DNA of 64,000 bases. Origin: Vibrio porteresiae DSM 19223 (GTDB taxonomy: Bacteria; Pseudomonadota; Gammaproteobacteria; Enterobacterales; Vibrionaceae). Both the position numbers and the translations under genes were made by a program. The stretch is taken from assembly GCF_024347055.1 (NCBI RefSeq), contig NZ_AP024895.1, positions 2,852,001 through 2,916,000 on the forward strand, written 5' to 3'. Within the stretch, counting starts at the first letter, position 1; every line of letters begins with the position of its first letter. Positions 26,321 to 36,079 of the stretch are shown one piece after another. The notes under the pieces were generated by a model. The model ran no database searches. It worked only from the letters and a program-made list of their open reading frames with translations, and was not told where the DNA came from.

Positions 26321-27433
26321 ATGAATATTCACTCCATACCGAATACGCCTCAACAACCCTTAGAGCCAGTAACACCCTTAGTGACGACCTCTGCCGTGGT
26401 TGCTCCTGCGATGGTCAATCCCGCTCAAGAGATGGCCGATTCCATGGAAGAGATCTCGATGAGATTCAGTGAACACGTGGAAAAGAGCACTAAAAGTCTC
26501 GCGGAGCGCAGTATTAAATCGCGCTCTGAACAGCGCGTAGAAAAACTGGCCGAGCTATATCAGCTATTGACCAGTCAAGATACGCACACTTTGGATCAAG
26601 AGGTGCGTAAGCTGCTGGCAATGAACCAGCAGCAGATGTTACTCGATGATCTGCTCAAAAGTGTGGGGGGCGACCCAGCCAAAGCGGAAGTTCTGCTACA
26701 AAAAGCGCTGTTGCAAGCCAAAGGCTCTCGCCCAGCGGAACAAGTGGCTCGCTTAGAACAGCTAAGCCAAGAATTACATGCACAGCATGGCGCACAAGTG
26801 ATGGCGGGGCTCAACACCGCTGGAGCGTTAGCGCTATTTAGCCAAGACCCAGATAATCGTCAATCGCTGCGCCAGCTTTACTATCAGCACATCGTTGGTC
26901 AAGCGTCTCTCGCCACCCTTTTTGATGCCTTGTTAACCCGTTTTGATGAACACCATTTTGCCCAAGGTATCCATACCTTAATGCGCGCTATGACCGACGA
27001 TTTAGCTGCCCAATTTCCATCGCTACCACGTGGACATTTGCGTGTATTACTGCGCGATTTGAATGCCAGCCAACAACTTAGCAATATTCTTAATGGCGTA
27101 CAGGCAATGCTCCTTAAGCTCTCTGCCAAAGGCATACTTAAAGAGATGACCGCGGCAAGAATGACTCGCCGCCTCATCGACTTTACTCAAACCAGTATCT
27201 ATCCCCGAGAAGTGAAAACGCTGGGCAATGAAACGGTTGGCGATCATCCACTGGCTCATGTGGTGCTGCTTAACGCCCTTTATCCCCTGATTCAGAAAAT
27301 GCCACTGCCACTTTGGAAAGACGGTAAATCCCGTCAAAGCACGTTAAACCTCATTTTACGGTTAATGACCGAATACGCCCATTACGAACGTCAACACACT
27401 ACCCAGTCAGCAGGGAGTCATAACCCGCAATGA
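26321..27433 (+). CDS. hrpJ: HrpJ, secretion gatekeeper (SctW, YopN/InvE family)
   Basis: About 370 residues from the ATG at 26321, which has CGGAG ten bases upstream. The HrpJ domain (about 40-250, with EEISMRFSEHVEKSTKSLAE) identifies the YopN/InvE/MxiC family that controls the order of translocator and effector export. It is the first gene of the large hrp/hrc operon and overlaps hrcV by four bases. Confidence 0.9.
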   Translation: MNIHSIPNTPQQPLEPVTPLVTTSAVVAPAMVNPAQEMADSMEEISMRFSEHVEKSTKSLAERSIKSRSEQRVEKLAELYQLLTSQDTHTLDQEVRKLLAMNQQQMLLDDLLKSVGGDPAKAEVLLQKALLQAKGSRPAEQVARLEQLSQELHAQHGAQVMAGLNTAGALALFSQDPDNRQSLRQLYYQHIVGQASLATLFDALLTRFDEHHFAQGIHTLMRAMTDDLAAQFPSLPRGHLRVLLRDLNASQQLSNILNGVQAMLLKLSAKGILKEMTAARMTRRLIDFTQTSIYPREVKTLGNETVGDHPLAHVVLLNALYPLIQKMPLPLWKDGKSRQSTLNLILRLMTEYAHYERQHTTQSAGSHNPQ

Positions 27434-29517
27434 ACCAACTTTTTATTTTACTCAACCGCTTTGCCATTAGCGCGATGAAGCGCTCCGAGATTGTCGGTGC
27501 CACCTTCGTGATTGCCATTGTGTTTATGATGATCATCCCTTTGCCAACTGGTCTAGTGGACGTGCTGATCGCGCTCAATATTAGTCTGTCATCCCTGTTG
27601 ATAGCACTGGCGATGTATCTACCCGGTCCATTGGCTTTCTCCTCGTTTCCTGCGGTACTGCTGCTGACCACCATGTTTCGTTTGGCATTATCCATCTCAA
27701 CCACTCGGCTTATTTTGCTCGAGCAAGATGCAGGGGATATCGTCGAAGCCTTCGGTAACTTCGTGGTGGGCGGTAACTTAGCAGTGGGTTTGGTGATCTT
27801 TTTGATTTTGACTGTGGTGAACTTTTTGGTCATCACCAAAGGTTCAGAGCGTGTGGCTGAAGTTGCCGCGCGCTTTACCCTTGATGCGATGCCCGGTAAA
27901 CAGATGTCCATCGACAGCGACCTGCGCGCGGGGTTGATTGAAGCGCACGAAGCAAGGCATCGCCGCGAACTGCTCGCCAAAGAGAGCCAATTATTTGGTG
28001 CCATGGACGGGGCAATGAAGTTTGTAAAAGGCGATGCGATTGCTGGGTTAGTCATCGTCTCCATCAACTTGATTGGTGGCTTTGCTGTCGGAACACTGCA
28101 ACATGACATGAGTGCCTCTGAATCAATGCATCTCTACTCGGTACTGACCATTGGTGATGGTTTGATTGCCCAGATCCCCGCGCTACTTATCTCACTGACC
28201 GCCGGCATGATCATCACCCGTGTTGCTCCTGATAGCCAATCGGTCGATGCCAACATTGGCCGTGAAATGGCCGAGCAGATCACCAGTCAACCCAAAGCGT
28301 GGATCATCGCCGCCTGCGGAATGATCGGTTTTGCGTTGTTACCTGGGATGCCTACGGTGATCTTTTTGGTGTTAGCCAGCCTGGCACTGATTAGTGGCTT
28401 TTTCCAACTGTACAAGGCCAAACAGATCGCCCGTTATGAATCAATGCATCATGTTCCCGATGGCACGCCTCCCGAATTTAACGGCGAAGAGGATGTGCGC
28501 CGCTTTAACCCTGCACGCCCTTACATTTTGCTGTTTCATCCCTGTCGCAGCCAACCCAACGATCCGGTCACCGTTGAACTGATTCGGCAAGCACGTCGGT
28601 GTCGTAACCGCATCGTCGACAAATTTGGCATAACCCTGCCCTCATTTGATATTGATTACAGCCCAGCAATTGAACCTGATGAGTTTCAGTTTTGCGTTTA
28701 CGAAGTTCCAACGCTTCGGGCAACTTACACCGCAGGGAAAATAGCCATTCCCATCAATCAGCTTACCGCTGAAGAGTTCGCCCAAGGGGAAGCGGGTCGC
28801 AACGACCGCCAAGAAGATGAATGGGTCTGGTTTGATGCCAATCATCCACTGATGCAGCGTGAAGATATAGCCAAAGTCACGCCGATCATGCTGGTTATCG
28901 AACGTCTCGAGCGCCTCTTTTTTGCTACTGGCCCACAATTTATTGGCCTGCAAGAAGCCAAAGCCATTCTAAGCTGGGTAGAAAACGAACAATCTGAACT
29001 GGCGCAAGAGCTACAGCGTGTGCTTCCTACTTCGCGCTTTGCGGCGGTATTGCAACGTTTAGCCGCTGAATGTGTTCCGCTGCGCGCGATCCGCCCCATA
29101 GCAGAAGCCTTAATTGAACATGGCCAATATGAACGCGATGTAGGTGCCTTAACCGACTACGTGCGCATCAGCCTTAAAGCACAGATCTGCCATCAATACA
29201 CCAGCGAAACTGGTATGCATGCTTGGCTACTGACCCCCGAAGCCGAAGAGCTGTTACGCGATTCGTTGCGTCAAACCCAAACCGAATCTTTCTTTGCGCT
29301 GCCTCAATCAGCAAGCCAAATTTTGGTTGAACAGCTGCGCCAAGCCTTTCCAGTATTAGCTGCGCCAAGGCCAGTGTTACTGGTCGCTCAAGATTTGCGG
29401 CGCATATTGCGTAACCTACTGCAGGATGAATTTAACCACATCCCAGTGTTGTCATTTACCGAATTGCAAAGTACTGCGCAAATTAACGTGTTGGGACGGA
29501 TATCTCTTGAAAGCTGA
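27430..29517 (+). CDS. hrcV: HrcV, export gate protein (SctV, FHIPEP family; HrpI)
   Basis: A 695-residue inner-membrane protein with about seven or eight membrane helices in the first 320 residues, the FHIPEP signature region (FPAVLLLTTMFRLALSIS, GDAIAGLVIVSINLIGG) and a large C-terminal cytoplasmic domain that forms the nonameric export gate ring. The length is usual for SctV. It overlaps hrpJ by four bases, and the GGDEF gene probably starts inside its last codons. Confidence 0.98.
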   Translation: MNQLFILLNRFAISAMKRSEIVGATFVIAIVFMMIIPLPTGLVDVLIALNISLSSLLIALAMYLPGPLAFSSFPAVLLLTTMFRLALSISTTRLILLEQDAGDIVEAFGNFVVGGNLAVGLVIFLILTVVNFLVITKGSERVAEVAARFTLDAMPGKQMSIDSDLRAGLIEAHEARHRRELLAKESQLFGAMDGAMKFVKGDAIAGLVIVSINLIGGFAVGTLQHDMSASESMHLYSVLTIGDGLIAQIPALLISLTAGMIITRVAPDSQSVDANIGREMAEQITSQPKAWIIAACGMIGFALLPGMPTVIFLVLASLALISGFFQLYKAKQIARYESMHHVPDGTPPEFNGEEDVRRFNPARPYILLFHPCRSQPNDPVTVELIRQARRCRNRIVDKFGITLPSFDIDYSPAIEPDEFQFCVYEVPTLRATYTAGKIAIPINQLTAEEFAQGEAGRNDRQEDEWVWFDANHPLMQREDIAKVTPIMLVIERLERLFFATGPQFIGLQEAKAILSWVENEQSELAQELQRVLPTSRFAAVLQRLAAECVPLRAIRPIAEALIEHGQYERDVGALTDYVRISLKAQICHQYTSETGMHAWLLTPEAEELLRDSLRQTQTESFFALPQSASQILVEQLRQAFPVLAAPRPVLLVAQDLRRILRNLLQDEFNHIPVLSFTELQSTAQINVLGRISLES

Positions 29518-30643
29518 TTCACCACATAAGCCGCAATTGGCCACCAGCACACAGATGGCCAATCGGATCTCTTTACAGCAAGTGGCGTTGATCCTAGTGT
29601 GCATTATTGGACTCACGCTATTTTTTACCTACACCCATGCCAAGGATCAGCGTGAAGAGAGTATTCGCCATGCCAAGCTGTCTCTCAAGTTGGTCAAAGA
29701 GGCACTGCTTGAATCGCACCATGAGTTAGCCACGCTACGCTATGTCGACGTTCACACTCCGAGCATGCAAGAGCTATTGGATAATTTGGCCAGTGATCTC
29801 GATTGCCGCGTCTACCTATATGCCGCCGATGAATTGCGTCTTGCGCCCTCCTCATCGACCATCAAGGTGGGCTACTCTCCTGCAGAAGTCTCTAGTGATG
29901 CGATCAATCAATTATTGCTTGGCGCGGGTTCAACACACTACATCAATAACGAAACACCTCGTTATTTGTTGGCTAACGCATTAGGCTCCGATCTGTTGCT
30001 AGTCGCTGATGTTCCTTTAGCCAGTTGGCGTGAGCGGTTTGGCGCACCGATCTACTTACTGCTTAGTTGCGGGTTCGTGCTGACCTTTTTTGTTCGCCGC
30101 AGTGGTCGACGCCTTAGTCGGCTTTGGCGCAGGCAAAGTGTCGCTCAATCGATGATTGATCCGCTCACTCTGGTGCCTAATCGCTACGGTTTTAGCCTGC
30201 TGTCCAAGGTCTATTTTCCGCCGAACGCTTCACCTTCATTACCCATAGGTATTTTGGTGGTCAACGTGCAGCAATTTAATCGGCTTAATCAACGCTATAG
30301 TCCCGCTTTTGCTGACAAGATTTTGCAATCCATTGCCCAGTGGCTTACCCAGCAGGTCGATTCTCAACATCTGGTTTGTCGCTGGAACGGCGATGAATTT
30401 CTGATTTTGCTGCAAGGGTGTGAAGCCCCTGAAGCGCAAATTCGTGCGCAATACATACTGCATCATTTCAATCACTGCCCCTTGGTCATTGATAACATTC
30501 AGCTCAAAGTGGATGTACAAATTGGTATCTGCTGTGGGTTTGCTCATCATTCGGTCGCCTCATTAGTACTCGGAGCCAATGAAGCGCTGCAAACCGCGAA
30601 AGTCCAACAATCGGAGTTCATCCTGCATCATTGTGGCAACTGA
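29507..30643 (+). CDS. Membrane GGDEF-domain protein inside the hrp operon
   Basis: About 378 residues if a TTG at 29507 is used (GGGACGGA lies about seven bases upstream); an ATG at 29555 is the alternative. Helix 1 is near residues 20-45, a periplasmic domain of about 130 residues follows, helix 2 is near 178-195, then a GGDEF domain (DPLTLVPNRYGF). The signature reads NGDEF (294-298) and the upstream inhibitory RxxD site reads DSQH, so product feedback should be absent. It may still make cyclic di-GMP or only bind GTP. It sits between hrcV and hrpQ, where P. syringae and Erwinia clusters have nothing, as far as I recall. Confidence 0.87.
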   Translation: MKADSPHKPQLATSTQMANRISLQQVALILVCIIGLTLFFTYTHAKDQREESIRHAKLSLKLVKEALLESHHELATLRYVDVHTPSMQELLDNLASDLDCRVYLYAADELRLAPSSSTIKVGYSPAEVSSDAINQLLLGAGSTHYINNETPRYLLANALGSDLLLVADVPLASWRERFGAPIYLLLSCGFVLTFFVRRSGRRLSRLWRRQSVAQSMIDPLTLVPNRYGFSLLSKVYFPPNASPSLPIGILVVNVQQFNRLNQRYSPAFADKILQSIAQWLTQQVDSQHLVCRWNGDEFLILLQGCEAPEAQIRAQYILHHFNHCPLVIDNIQLKVDVQIGICCGFAHHSVASLVLGANEALQTAKVQQSEFILHHCGN

Positions 30644-30668
30644 GCACTATTGTGGGAACTGAACACTC
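30631..30668 (+). repeat. Tandem near-duplicate carrying the -35 element of the hrpQ hrp box
   Basis: TTGTGGCAACTGAGCACTA (30631-30649) is followed at once by TTGTGGGAACTGAACACTC (30650-30668), 16 of 19 identical. The second copy supplies GGAACT; the first has GCAACT and overlaps the stop codon of the GGDEF gene. Confidence 0.75.
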
Positions 30669-30682
30669 AGGGTCGCCACATA
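30655..30682 (+). promoter_or_regulatory. hrp box for hrpQ
   Basis: GGAACT, 15 bases, CCACATA: full match, 61 bases before the hrpQ start. It gives hrpQ-hrcU a promoter of its own in addition to the hrpJ promoter. Confidence 0.87.
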
Positions 30683-30743
30683 GAAGATAGCCACTGAGCC
30701 ATGGGGGCAAAGTGGCCTTTTCTTCAACCTGAGAGCGACAACC

Positions 30744-31679
30744 ATGTATGAATTACGTGTACTAACTGGTTTAAACCGGGGCGCAGCTCTGCCACTCATC
30801 GGCGAGGAGTGGCTGATTGGCGCAGACCAAGAAGCCGATTTGGTTCTTTTGGATAGTGATATCGCCCCACAGCACTGCACAATTACCGTGCAAGAATCTA
30901 CCGCGCAAGAATCTACCGCTCAAGTATCGGGCTGGGTCGTCACCAAGCAACACGGCGAGATCACTGATGATGAAGGACATCTCGTCGAGCAATTAGTCAT
31001 CACTACCGATCAGTTGAGCTTTGCTTTGGGAACGGTTTGGCTCACCATTTGTGCGGCCGATACGCCTTGGCAATATGAGCCCCCCAGCGCCAAAGCCCCA
31101 GTAGCAGAGGCGGCGCCAGCACCCATCGTTACCTTAGCGCCAGCACGTAAAAAGACAGTGTTGCCTTTTCTATTTGGTTTTATCAGTGCGGTGACCATCG
31201 CTGCCACCAGCACTTGGGCCGCTTTATATCCTAGCCCAGAACACGTCGTTGCCCCCACGTTACCGACCATCAAGGATGATCGTGAAAAACTGGCTGACAG
31301 CACTGCCGTTGAACAAAGGCTGTTAACTATGCTGTCGGAAAGAGAGCTCAATCGTTTTATTGCACTCTCGCATCAAGGTGAGCAAGTCGCCATGACGGGC
31401 TCACTCACTACAGATCAAAGCCAAAAACTGGATCGCATGATGACCCGCTTTCATGAGCAATACCGCACTCCCGTGACCATCGCCAAATATATCTCGGCAC
31501 AAAAAGGCTCTTTGCCTTTTGATATTGTTCAGATTGTCTCTGGGCCAATGGCGAGTGTGGTCACCAGTAATGGCAAACGTCTATTTGTTGGCGATGAAAT
31601 CGAAGGACTGCGTTTGGTCTCAATTGATGCCAACAAAGTGGTGTTCAAAGGTAAAGATAACTTTGAGGTCTCTTGGTGA
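30744..31679 (+). CDS. hrpQ: HrpQ, inner-membrane ring protein (SctD)
   Basis: A 311-residue SctD protein: a cytoplasmic FHA-like domain at 1-90 (LTGLNRGAALPLIGEEWLIG), a Pro/Ala linker, one membrane helix at about 135-155 (LPFLFGFISAVTIAATSTWA) and a periplasmic ring-building part. It pairs with HrcJ to form the inner-membrane rings. A 15-bp tandem duplication (30891-30920) yields QESTAQESTAQ in the FHA domain. The end overlaps the hrcN start. Confidence 0.93.
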   Translation: MYELRVLTGLNRGAALPLIGEEWLIGADQEADLVLLDSDIAPQHCTITVQESTAQESTAQVSGWVVTKQHGEITDDEGHLVEQLVITTDQLSFALGTVWLTICAADTPWQYEPPSAKAPVAEAAPAPIVTLAPARKKTVLPFLFGFISAVTIAATSTWAALYPSPEHVVAPTLPTIKDDREKLADSTAVEQRLLTMLSERELNRFIALSHQGEQVAMTGSLTTDQSQKLDRMMTRFHEQYRTPVTIAKYISAQKGSLPFDIVQIVSGPMASVVTSNGKRLFVGDEIEGLRLVSIDANKVVFKGKDNFEVSW

Positions 31680-33067
31680 ACCCAACCATCCAGCAAGCCA
31701 AAGCGAACGCGCAAGAGCGCCTTAACCAGTGGCAACAGCAAATAACACACCATTGGCAACAATCCAGCTGCGTGACCATTCAAGGCAAGGTCACAGACAT
31801 CAACGGCATTTTGCTAGAGGGCTCGTTACCGTTTGCTCGTATTGGCGATCTCTGTAGCGTCACCGGATCAGTGAGCAGCGATGTACTTGCTGAAGTCGTC
31901 GGATTTAGCGCCGACAAAGTGCTGCTCTCTGCCCTTGGTAACTTAGAGGGAATTGAAGCGGGTGCGGCGATTGTGCCTCACTACGTGCAACACCAAATAG
32001 AGTGCAATGATGCGCTGTTAGGCTCGGTGCTCGATGGTTTTGGTCGACTACTGCAAGGTCAGCAAGCGGCCTTTTCATTGCGTCCATCAAGCTCGACTAC
32101 ACCGGTCATTCAAGATGCTCTGGCCCCAACCCAAAAACCGCGTATTAGTGTTCCGATCCCAACAGGGCTGCGCGCCATCGATGGCCTGATGACCTTAGGT
32201 GAAGGACAGCGTGTCGGCGTTTTTGCTGGCGCAGGTTGCGGCAAAACCACCCTGCTGGCTGAGCTGGCGCGCAACATGCCTTGCGATGTGATTGTCTTTG
32301 GTTTGATTGGTGAACGTGGCCGAGAGCTGCGTGAATTTCTCGATCACGAGCTGGATGAAGAGCTACGTCAACGCTGCATTCTCGTCTGCAGTACCTCAGA
32401 TAAAACCAGTATGGAGCGAGCCCGCGCCGCTTCAACGGCCACTGCGATTGCGGAAGGATTTCGCGCTCAAGGGAAACGGGTGTTGCTATTGATCGACTCA
32501 CTGACTCGTTTTGCGCGTGCGCAACGTGAAATAGGTTTAGCGGCAGGCGAGCCCCCCGGTCGCGGCGGTTTTCCGCCTTCGGTCTACACCATGTTACCAA
32601 GACTGGTCGAAAGGGCTGGCAATATGGAGGGCGCGGGCTCCATCACGGCGCTCTATACCGTATTGATTGAAGGGGATGTGATTGCTGGAGATCCCGTTGC
32701 CGATGAGGTGCGCTCGCTACTGGATGGACACATAGTGCTGTCGCGAAAACTGGCCGAGAAGAACCATTATCCGGCGATTGACGTTCTTGGCAGTTTAAGC
32801 CGCACCATGACCAATGTCACCGAGTACGATCATCGTAGCAATGCCGGCGTACTGCGTAACTTACTCGCCTCCTACAAAGAGGTGGCAATGTTGTTGCAGT
32901 TAGGCGAATACGAAAAAGGACTCAATCCATTTACCGATTTCGCTATCGATGCCTATCCCGAGATCCTCGCCTTTTTGCAACAAGAGATGAGCGACCCGAT
33001 GGATTACGACACCGTTATCGACTCGCTGGCCGATTTGATTGCCGATGCGCCGCCACTTCATTCCTGA
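31676..33067 (+). CDS. hrcN: HrcN, type III secretion ATPase (SctN)
   Basis: 463 residues. Walker A GAGCGKT at 185-191, Walker B LLLIDSLTRFARAQRE near 275, and PPSVYTMLPRLVERAG near 305 identify the SctN ATPase that unfolds and releases substrates from chaperones. I prefer the GTG at 31676 (GAGG eight bases upstream); a TTG at 31673 is the alternative. It overlaps hrpQ by four bases and the hrpO start lies inside its end. Confidence 0.98.
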   Translation: MNPTIQQAKANAQERLNQWQQQITHHWQQSSCVTIQGKVTDINGILLEGSLPFARIGDLCSVTGSVSSDVLAEVVGFSADKVLLSALGNLEGIEAGAAIVPHYVQHQIECNDALLGSVLDGFGRLLQGQQAAFSLRPSSSTTPVIQDALAPTQKPRISVPIPTGLRAIDGLMTLGEGQRVGVFAGAGCGKTTLLAELARNMPCDVIVFGLIGERGRELREFLDHELDEELRQRCILVCSTSDKTSMERARAASTATAIAEGFRAQGKRVLLLIDSLTRFARAQREIGLAAGEPPGRGGFPPSVYTMLPRLVERAGNMEGAGSITALYTVLIEGDVIAGDPVADEVRSLLDGHIVLSRKLAEKNHYPAIDVLGSLSRTMTNVTEYDHRSNAGVLRNLLASYKEVAMLLQLGEYEKGLNPFTDFAIDAYPEILAFLQQEMSDPMDYDTVIDSLADLIADAPPLHS

Positions 33068-33509
33068 ACCTGAATTAGCCCCAGATGAGGATGAGCTGGC
33101 GCTGCAACACACTCTCGATTGCCTTGGGCCCATTCGCGATCACCGCTTAGGCAAAAGCCAACGAGCTTATCGCAAAGAGCAGCAGAAACTGCGTGAACTG
33201 GAACAACGTCACCAAGAGCAAGTGCGTCATTTAGAAACAAAAAAAATCGAGCAAGTTGCGCAGAAAAAAGCCCTGAACGATCACCATCAGGGTCGTCCCA
33301 TCGACCAATCCACCCTACATAGTTGGATTGGTGAAGAGCGGGAACTGCTCGCCGAAATTGAGCAATTAAAACAGACCATCAATCAGTTAAAAAATGCTCT
33401 TGAGCAACAAGCCGAGCAGGTCAAACAAGCCAAACTCGTGATGGAACAAGAGCAGCAACGTCATGAAAAATGGCAACAAATGCAGCAATGGGTTAAGGAG
33501 TCACTATGA
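33045..33509 (+). CDS. hrpO: HrpO, ATPase stalk protein (SctO)
   Basis: About 154 residues, nearly all charged coiled coil (Gln, Glu, Lys and Arg rich from residue 40 on), as in SctO/FliJ proteins that sit in the centre of the ATPase ring. The start ATG at 33045 lies inside the hrcN end. It overlaps hrpP by four bases. Confidence 0.9.
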   Translation: MRRHFIPEPELAPDEDELALQHTLDCLGPIRDHRLGKSQRAYRKEQQKLRELEQRHQEQVRHLETKKIEQVAQKKALNDHHQGRPIDQSTLHSWIGEERELLAEIEQLKQTINQLKNALEQQAEQVKQAKLVMEQEQQRHEKWQQMQQWVKESL

Positions 33510-33985
33510 GTACCCTCGCGCCAGTCAAAGAACCATTACCACCCCATAAACATCATGAGGAAGAGTCATTGACCTTGCAGGTATCAAACTCGTCCTTAAA
33601 CACATTGAATCCGATGCCACCACTGCAAGATATTGGGCTGTTTACTACCTTAATCGATAGTCAATCCCAAGACGTTCCAGCTTCCCATGTTGGGGGGGAT
33701 TCAACCCGCTGGCTCGAAAACTTAACCCTCAAGGTCACCGAGAGTTTGCCCGCGCAACCCCAAGATTTTCGTTGCCAATTGCTTCTGCCCAACCTAGGTG
33801 AGGTAGAGCTACAAGCCCAGTATCAAGCCTCAACTTGGCAGATTCAGTTGGCGTTTCGTCGTCAGCGCAGTGCTCAAGCAGTGCGCCAAGAGCAAGACCA
33901 GCTAACTGAACACTTTAGCCGTGCGTTGCAAGCGCCGGTGGTGCTCTCCATCAATTCGTTAGAAGGTGAACAACAAAATGCCTAA
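33506..33985 (+). CDS. hrpP: HrpP, substrate specificity switch / pilus length control (SctP)
   Basis: 159 residues: a divergent N-terminal half with Pro and Ser, and a C-terminal domain (FRCQLLLPNLGEVELQAQYQ, then LTEHFSRALQAPVVLSI) like the T3S4 domain of the SctP family, which switches export from early to late substrates together with HrcU. Position between hrpO and hrcQ is canonical. It overlaps hrcQ by eight bases. Confidence 0.87.
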   Translation: MSTLAPVKEPLPPHKHHEEESLTLQVSNSSLNTLNPMPPLQDIGLFTTLIDSQSQDVPASHVGGDSTRWLENLTLKVTESLPAQPQDFRCQLLLPNLGEVELQAQYQASTWQIQLAFRRQRSAQAVRQEQDQLTEHFSRALQAPVVLSINSLEGEQQNA

Positions 33986-35108
33986 CTTTATGACTCAGCT
34001 ACCAAAGCGCAGCGGCACAGAGCAAGCTCACCATCACCTCATTGGTCATGGCAAACAGACCCACTTTGCTACCGAGCAAGGACGTTTGCAGCTAACCCTT
34101 TATCCACTCCCTCAAGCTGATGACCAAGTGACTTACGAGCAGATGACGGCATATCACACCGACTTGGGCACTTTGTATATGGAATCTCAGCAGAGTGAAC
34201 TTTGGTTTAATCAGCTCTCTAACGCACCTTACCCTGCGGCAAACCCGATTGATGATGACAGTTGGGAAAGACAGTGGTATCGCCAGCAGATGCACCGTGA
34301 GTTAATGCCCCTGTTTTATCCATTAACCGAGGTAATTTCTGGGACAAAAGCCAATGCCCAACCGTCTAACGAACCCTATTATTGGTATCGTCTGCACTGG
34401 CAGCACGAAATGCATCGTGGCGCACTGATCATCGGCTTAACGGACATCACCCTCTCCGCTTGGTTACATAGCCAAACTTGGCAACATGTCGCACAGCTTG
34501 ATACGGGTAAGCTAGCGCTAAGCGCGCCACTGATTCTAGGCTCACTCACCTTTGATGGTCAGCAACTGAGCCACCTTGCTGCTGGCGATGTATTGCACTG
34601 CACACAACCGCGCTTTTCTTGTGAAGGCATCGGCAGCTTTACCTTTGCCGACACCCTTTTTTCTCTGCAAGCGAATTTCGATGGAACTGCATGCCACTAT
34701 CTCATCACTCAAATGACATCCATTTCGCAGACAGAGAGCAGCATGAATCATTTGGACGATTGGGCTAATGAGCCTTACTCACAACATGCAATGAGCGACC
34801 AACATAACGCCAATCAGACTTTACCCATCACCCTGACCATCACCCTGACCATCACTGCGGGTGAAGTCACATTGAGTTTGGAAGAACTGAGCCAGCTTAC
34901 GGTGGGCTCAATGATCACGGCGCGCCAAATAGCACCGGGTCATGCACAGCTGCGCCAAGGTCAACGTTGTATTGCCAGTGGCGAACTGGTGAGTATCGAA
35001 GGTGAGCTTGGCTTACAACTCACAGAAATTCATCTACCAACACGCCGTTTAGCAACACCACCAGAGAAAAGTGATGAGCCAGAAGCGGAGTCCAACGCAT
35101 GGGATTAG
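33978..35108 (+). CDS. hrcQ: HrcQ, cytoplasmic C-ring protein (SctQ), undivided form
   Basis: About 376 residues from the ATG at 33978 (AGAAGG lies eleven bases upstream). The C-terminal SpoA domain ([19 protein letters not shown], about 300-365) identifies SctQ, the sorting platform body. In P. syringae this is split into HrcQA and HrcQB; here it is one polypeptide, as in Erwinia. A 12-bp tandem repeat at 34826-34855 adds residues ([10 protein letters not shown]) just before the SpoA domain. It overlaps hrcR by ten bases. Confidence 0.92.
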   Translation: MPNFMTQLPKRSGTEQAHHHLIGHGKQTHFATEQGRLQLTLYPLPQADDQVTYEQMTAYHTDLGTLYMESQQSELWFNQLSNAPYPAANPIDDDSWERQWYRQQMHRELMPLFYPLTEVISGTKANAQPSNEPYYWYRLHWQHEMHRGALIIGLTDITLSAWLHSQTWQHVAQLDTGKLALSAPLILGSLTFDGQQLSHLAAGDVLHCTQPRFSCEGIGSFTFADTLFSLQANFDGTACHYLITQMTSISQTESSMNHLDDWANEPYSQHAMSDQHNANQTLPITLTITLTITAGEVTLSLEELSQLTVGSMITARQIAPGHAQLRQGQRCIASGELVSIEGELGLQLTEIHLPTRRLATPPEKSDEPEAESNAWD

Positions 35109-35755
35109 GCCAAGTTGACCCGCTACTCTTTGCCCTATTTTTAGGTGGTTTGTCGCTGCTGCCGATGTTGCTCATCGTGTGCAGTGCCTTTCTCAAAATT
35201 TCCATGGTGCTGCTCATCACCCGAAATGCCATGGGGGTGCAGCAAGTACCGCCCAATATGGCGATTTATGGCATTGCTTTGGCTGCGACCTTTTTCGTCA
35301 TGGCACCTGTTTTTCACGACATCAGCGAACGCGTCAAAGAGACACCGCCCGATTTCAGCTCGCTCAATTCGATGCAATCGAGCGTCAATCACATCATTGG
35401 ACCTTTACAGCAGTTTATGGCGAAAAACGCTAACCCCGATGTGGTCACTCACATCATGGATAACACCGCTCGCATGTGGCCCAAAGAGATGGCGGAAAAC
35501 GTGCGCAAAGATGACCTGATGGTGATCATTCCCGCTTTTATGCTCTCAGAACTTCAAGCGGGCCTGCAAATTGGCTTTTTAATCTATATCCCGTTTATCG
35601 TCATCGACTTGATTGTCTCGAACGTGTTACTCGCTCTTGGGATGCAAATGGTCTCGCCCATGACTATCTCACTGCCACTGAAGATTTTGCTCTTCGTCCT
35701 AGTTGAAGGATGGAGTCGCCTACTCGATGGCCTATTTTACTCGTATTTGCATTAA
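35099..35755 (+). CDS. hrcR: HrcR, export apparatus protein (SctR)
   Basis: A 218-residue inner-membrane protein of the FliP/SctR family: [18 protein letters not shown] near residue 37 and [20 protein letters not shown] near 160 are signature stretches. With SctS and SctT it forms the helical export gate. GCGGAG precedes the ATG, which lies inside the hrcQ end. A hairpin (35759-35766 with 35793-35800) stands between hrcR and hrcS. Confidence 0.98.
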   Translation: MGLGQVDPLLFALFLGGLSLLPMLLIVCSAFLKISMVLLITRNAMGVQQVPPNMAIYGIALAATFFVMAPVFHDISERVKETPPDFSSLNSMQSSVNHIIGPLQQFMAKNANPDVVTHIMDNTARMWPKEMAENVRKDDLMVIIPAFMLSELQAGLQIGFLIYIPFIVIDLIVSNVLLALGMQMVSPMTISLPLKILLFVLVEGWSRLLDGLFYSYLH

Positions 35756-35816
35756 CGATACGCCATTCACCCTTCACCTGAATCAATCGACGATGGCGTA
35801 ACCCAAAGGCACGTTT

Positions 35817-36077
35817 ATGGATACTCTTACTCTGTTTAAACAAGGCATGACGCTCGTGGTAATGATTTCCGCCCCACCACTATTGGTCGCACTGTTGGTC
35901 GGGGTGCTCACCTCTTTGATTCAAGCTCTTTTTCAGGTACAAGACCAAACTTTACCCTTTGCGATCAAGCTGGTGTGCGTCGCCGTTACCTTGGCATTAA
36001 CCGGACGCTGGATTGGCGTGGAGATTTTGTCTTTTGCTGGGGCAGTGTTTCAAGCCATGGCGTTTGTAGGTCATTAG
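35817..36077 (+). CDS. hrcS: HrcS, export apparatus protein (SctS)
   Basis: 86 residues with two membrane helices and the FliQ/SctS pattern (LLVALLVGVLTSLIQALFQ, QDQTLPFAIK). The length is normal. It lies 61 bases after hrcR and is followed after two bases by hrcT. Confidence 0.97.
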   Translation: MDTLTLFKQGMTLVVMISAPPLLVALLVGVLTSLIQALFQVQDQTLPFAIKLVCVAVTLALTGRWIGVEILSFAGAVFQAMAFVGH

Positions 36078-36079
36078 TC

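Noticed and set aside
29426..29506. Longer start of the GGDEF gene at 29426
   Set aside because: It would overlap hrcV by more than 90 bases and adds a Cys-rich tail without a ribosome-binding site; the TTG at 29507 or ATG at 29555 is more plausible.
32145..32600. 151-codon minus-strand frame inside hrcN
   Set aside because: It is a shadow of the conserved ATPase gene.
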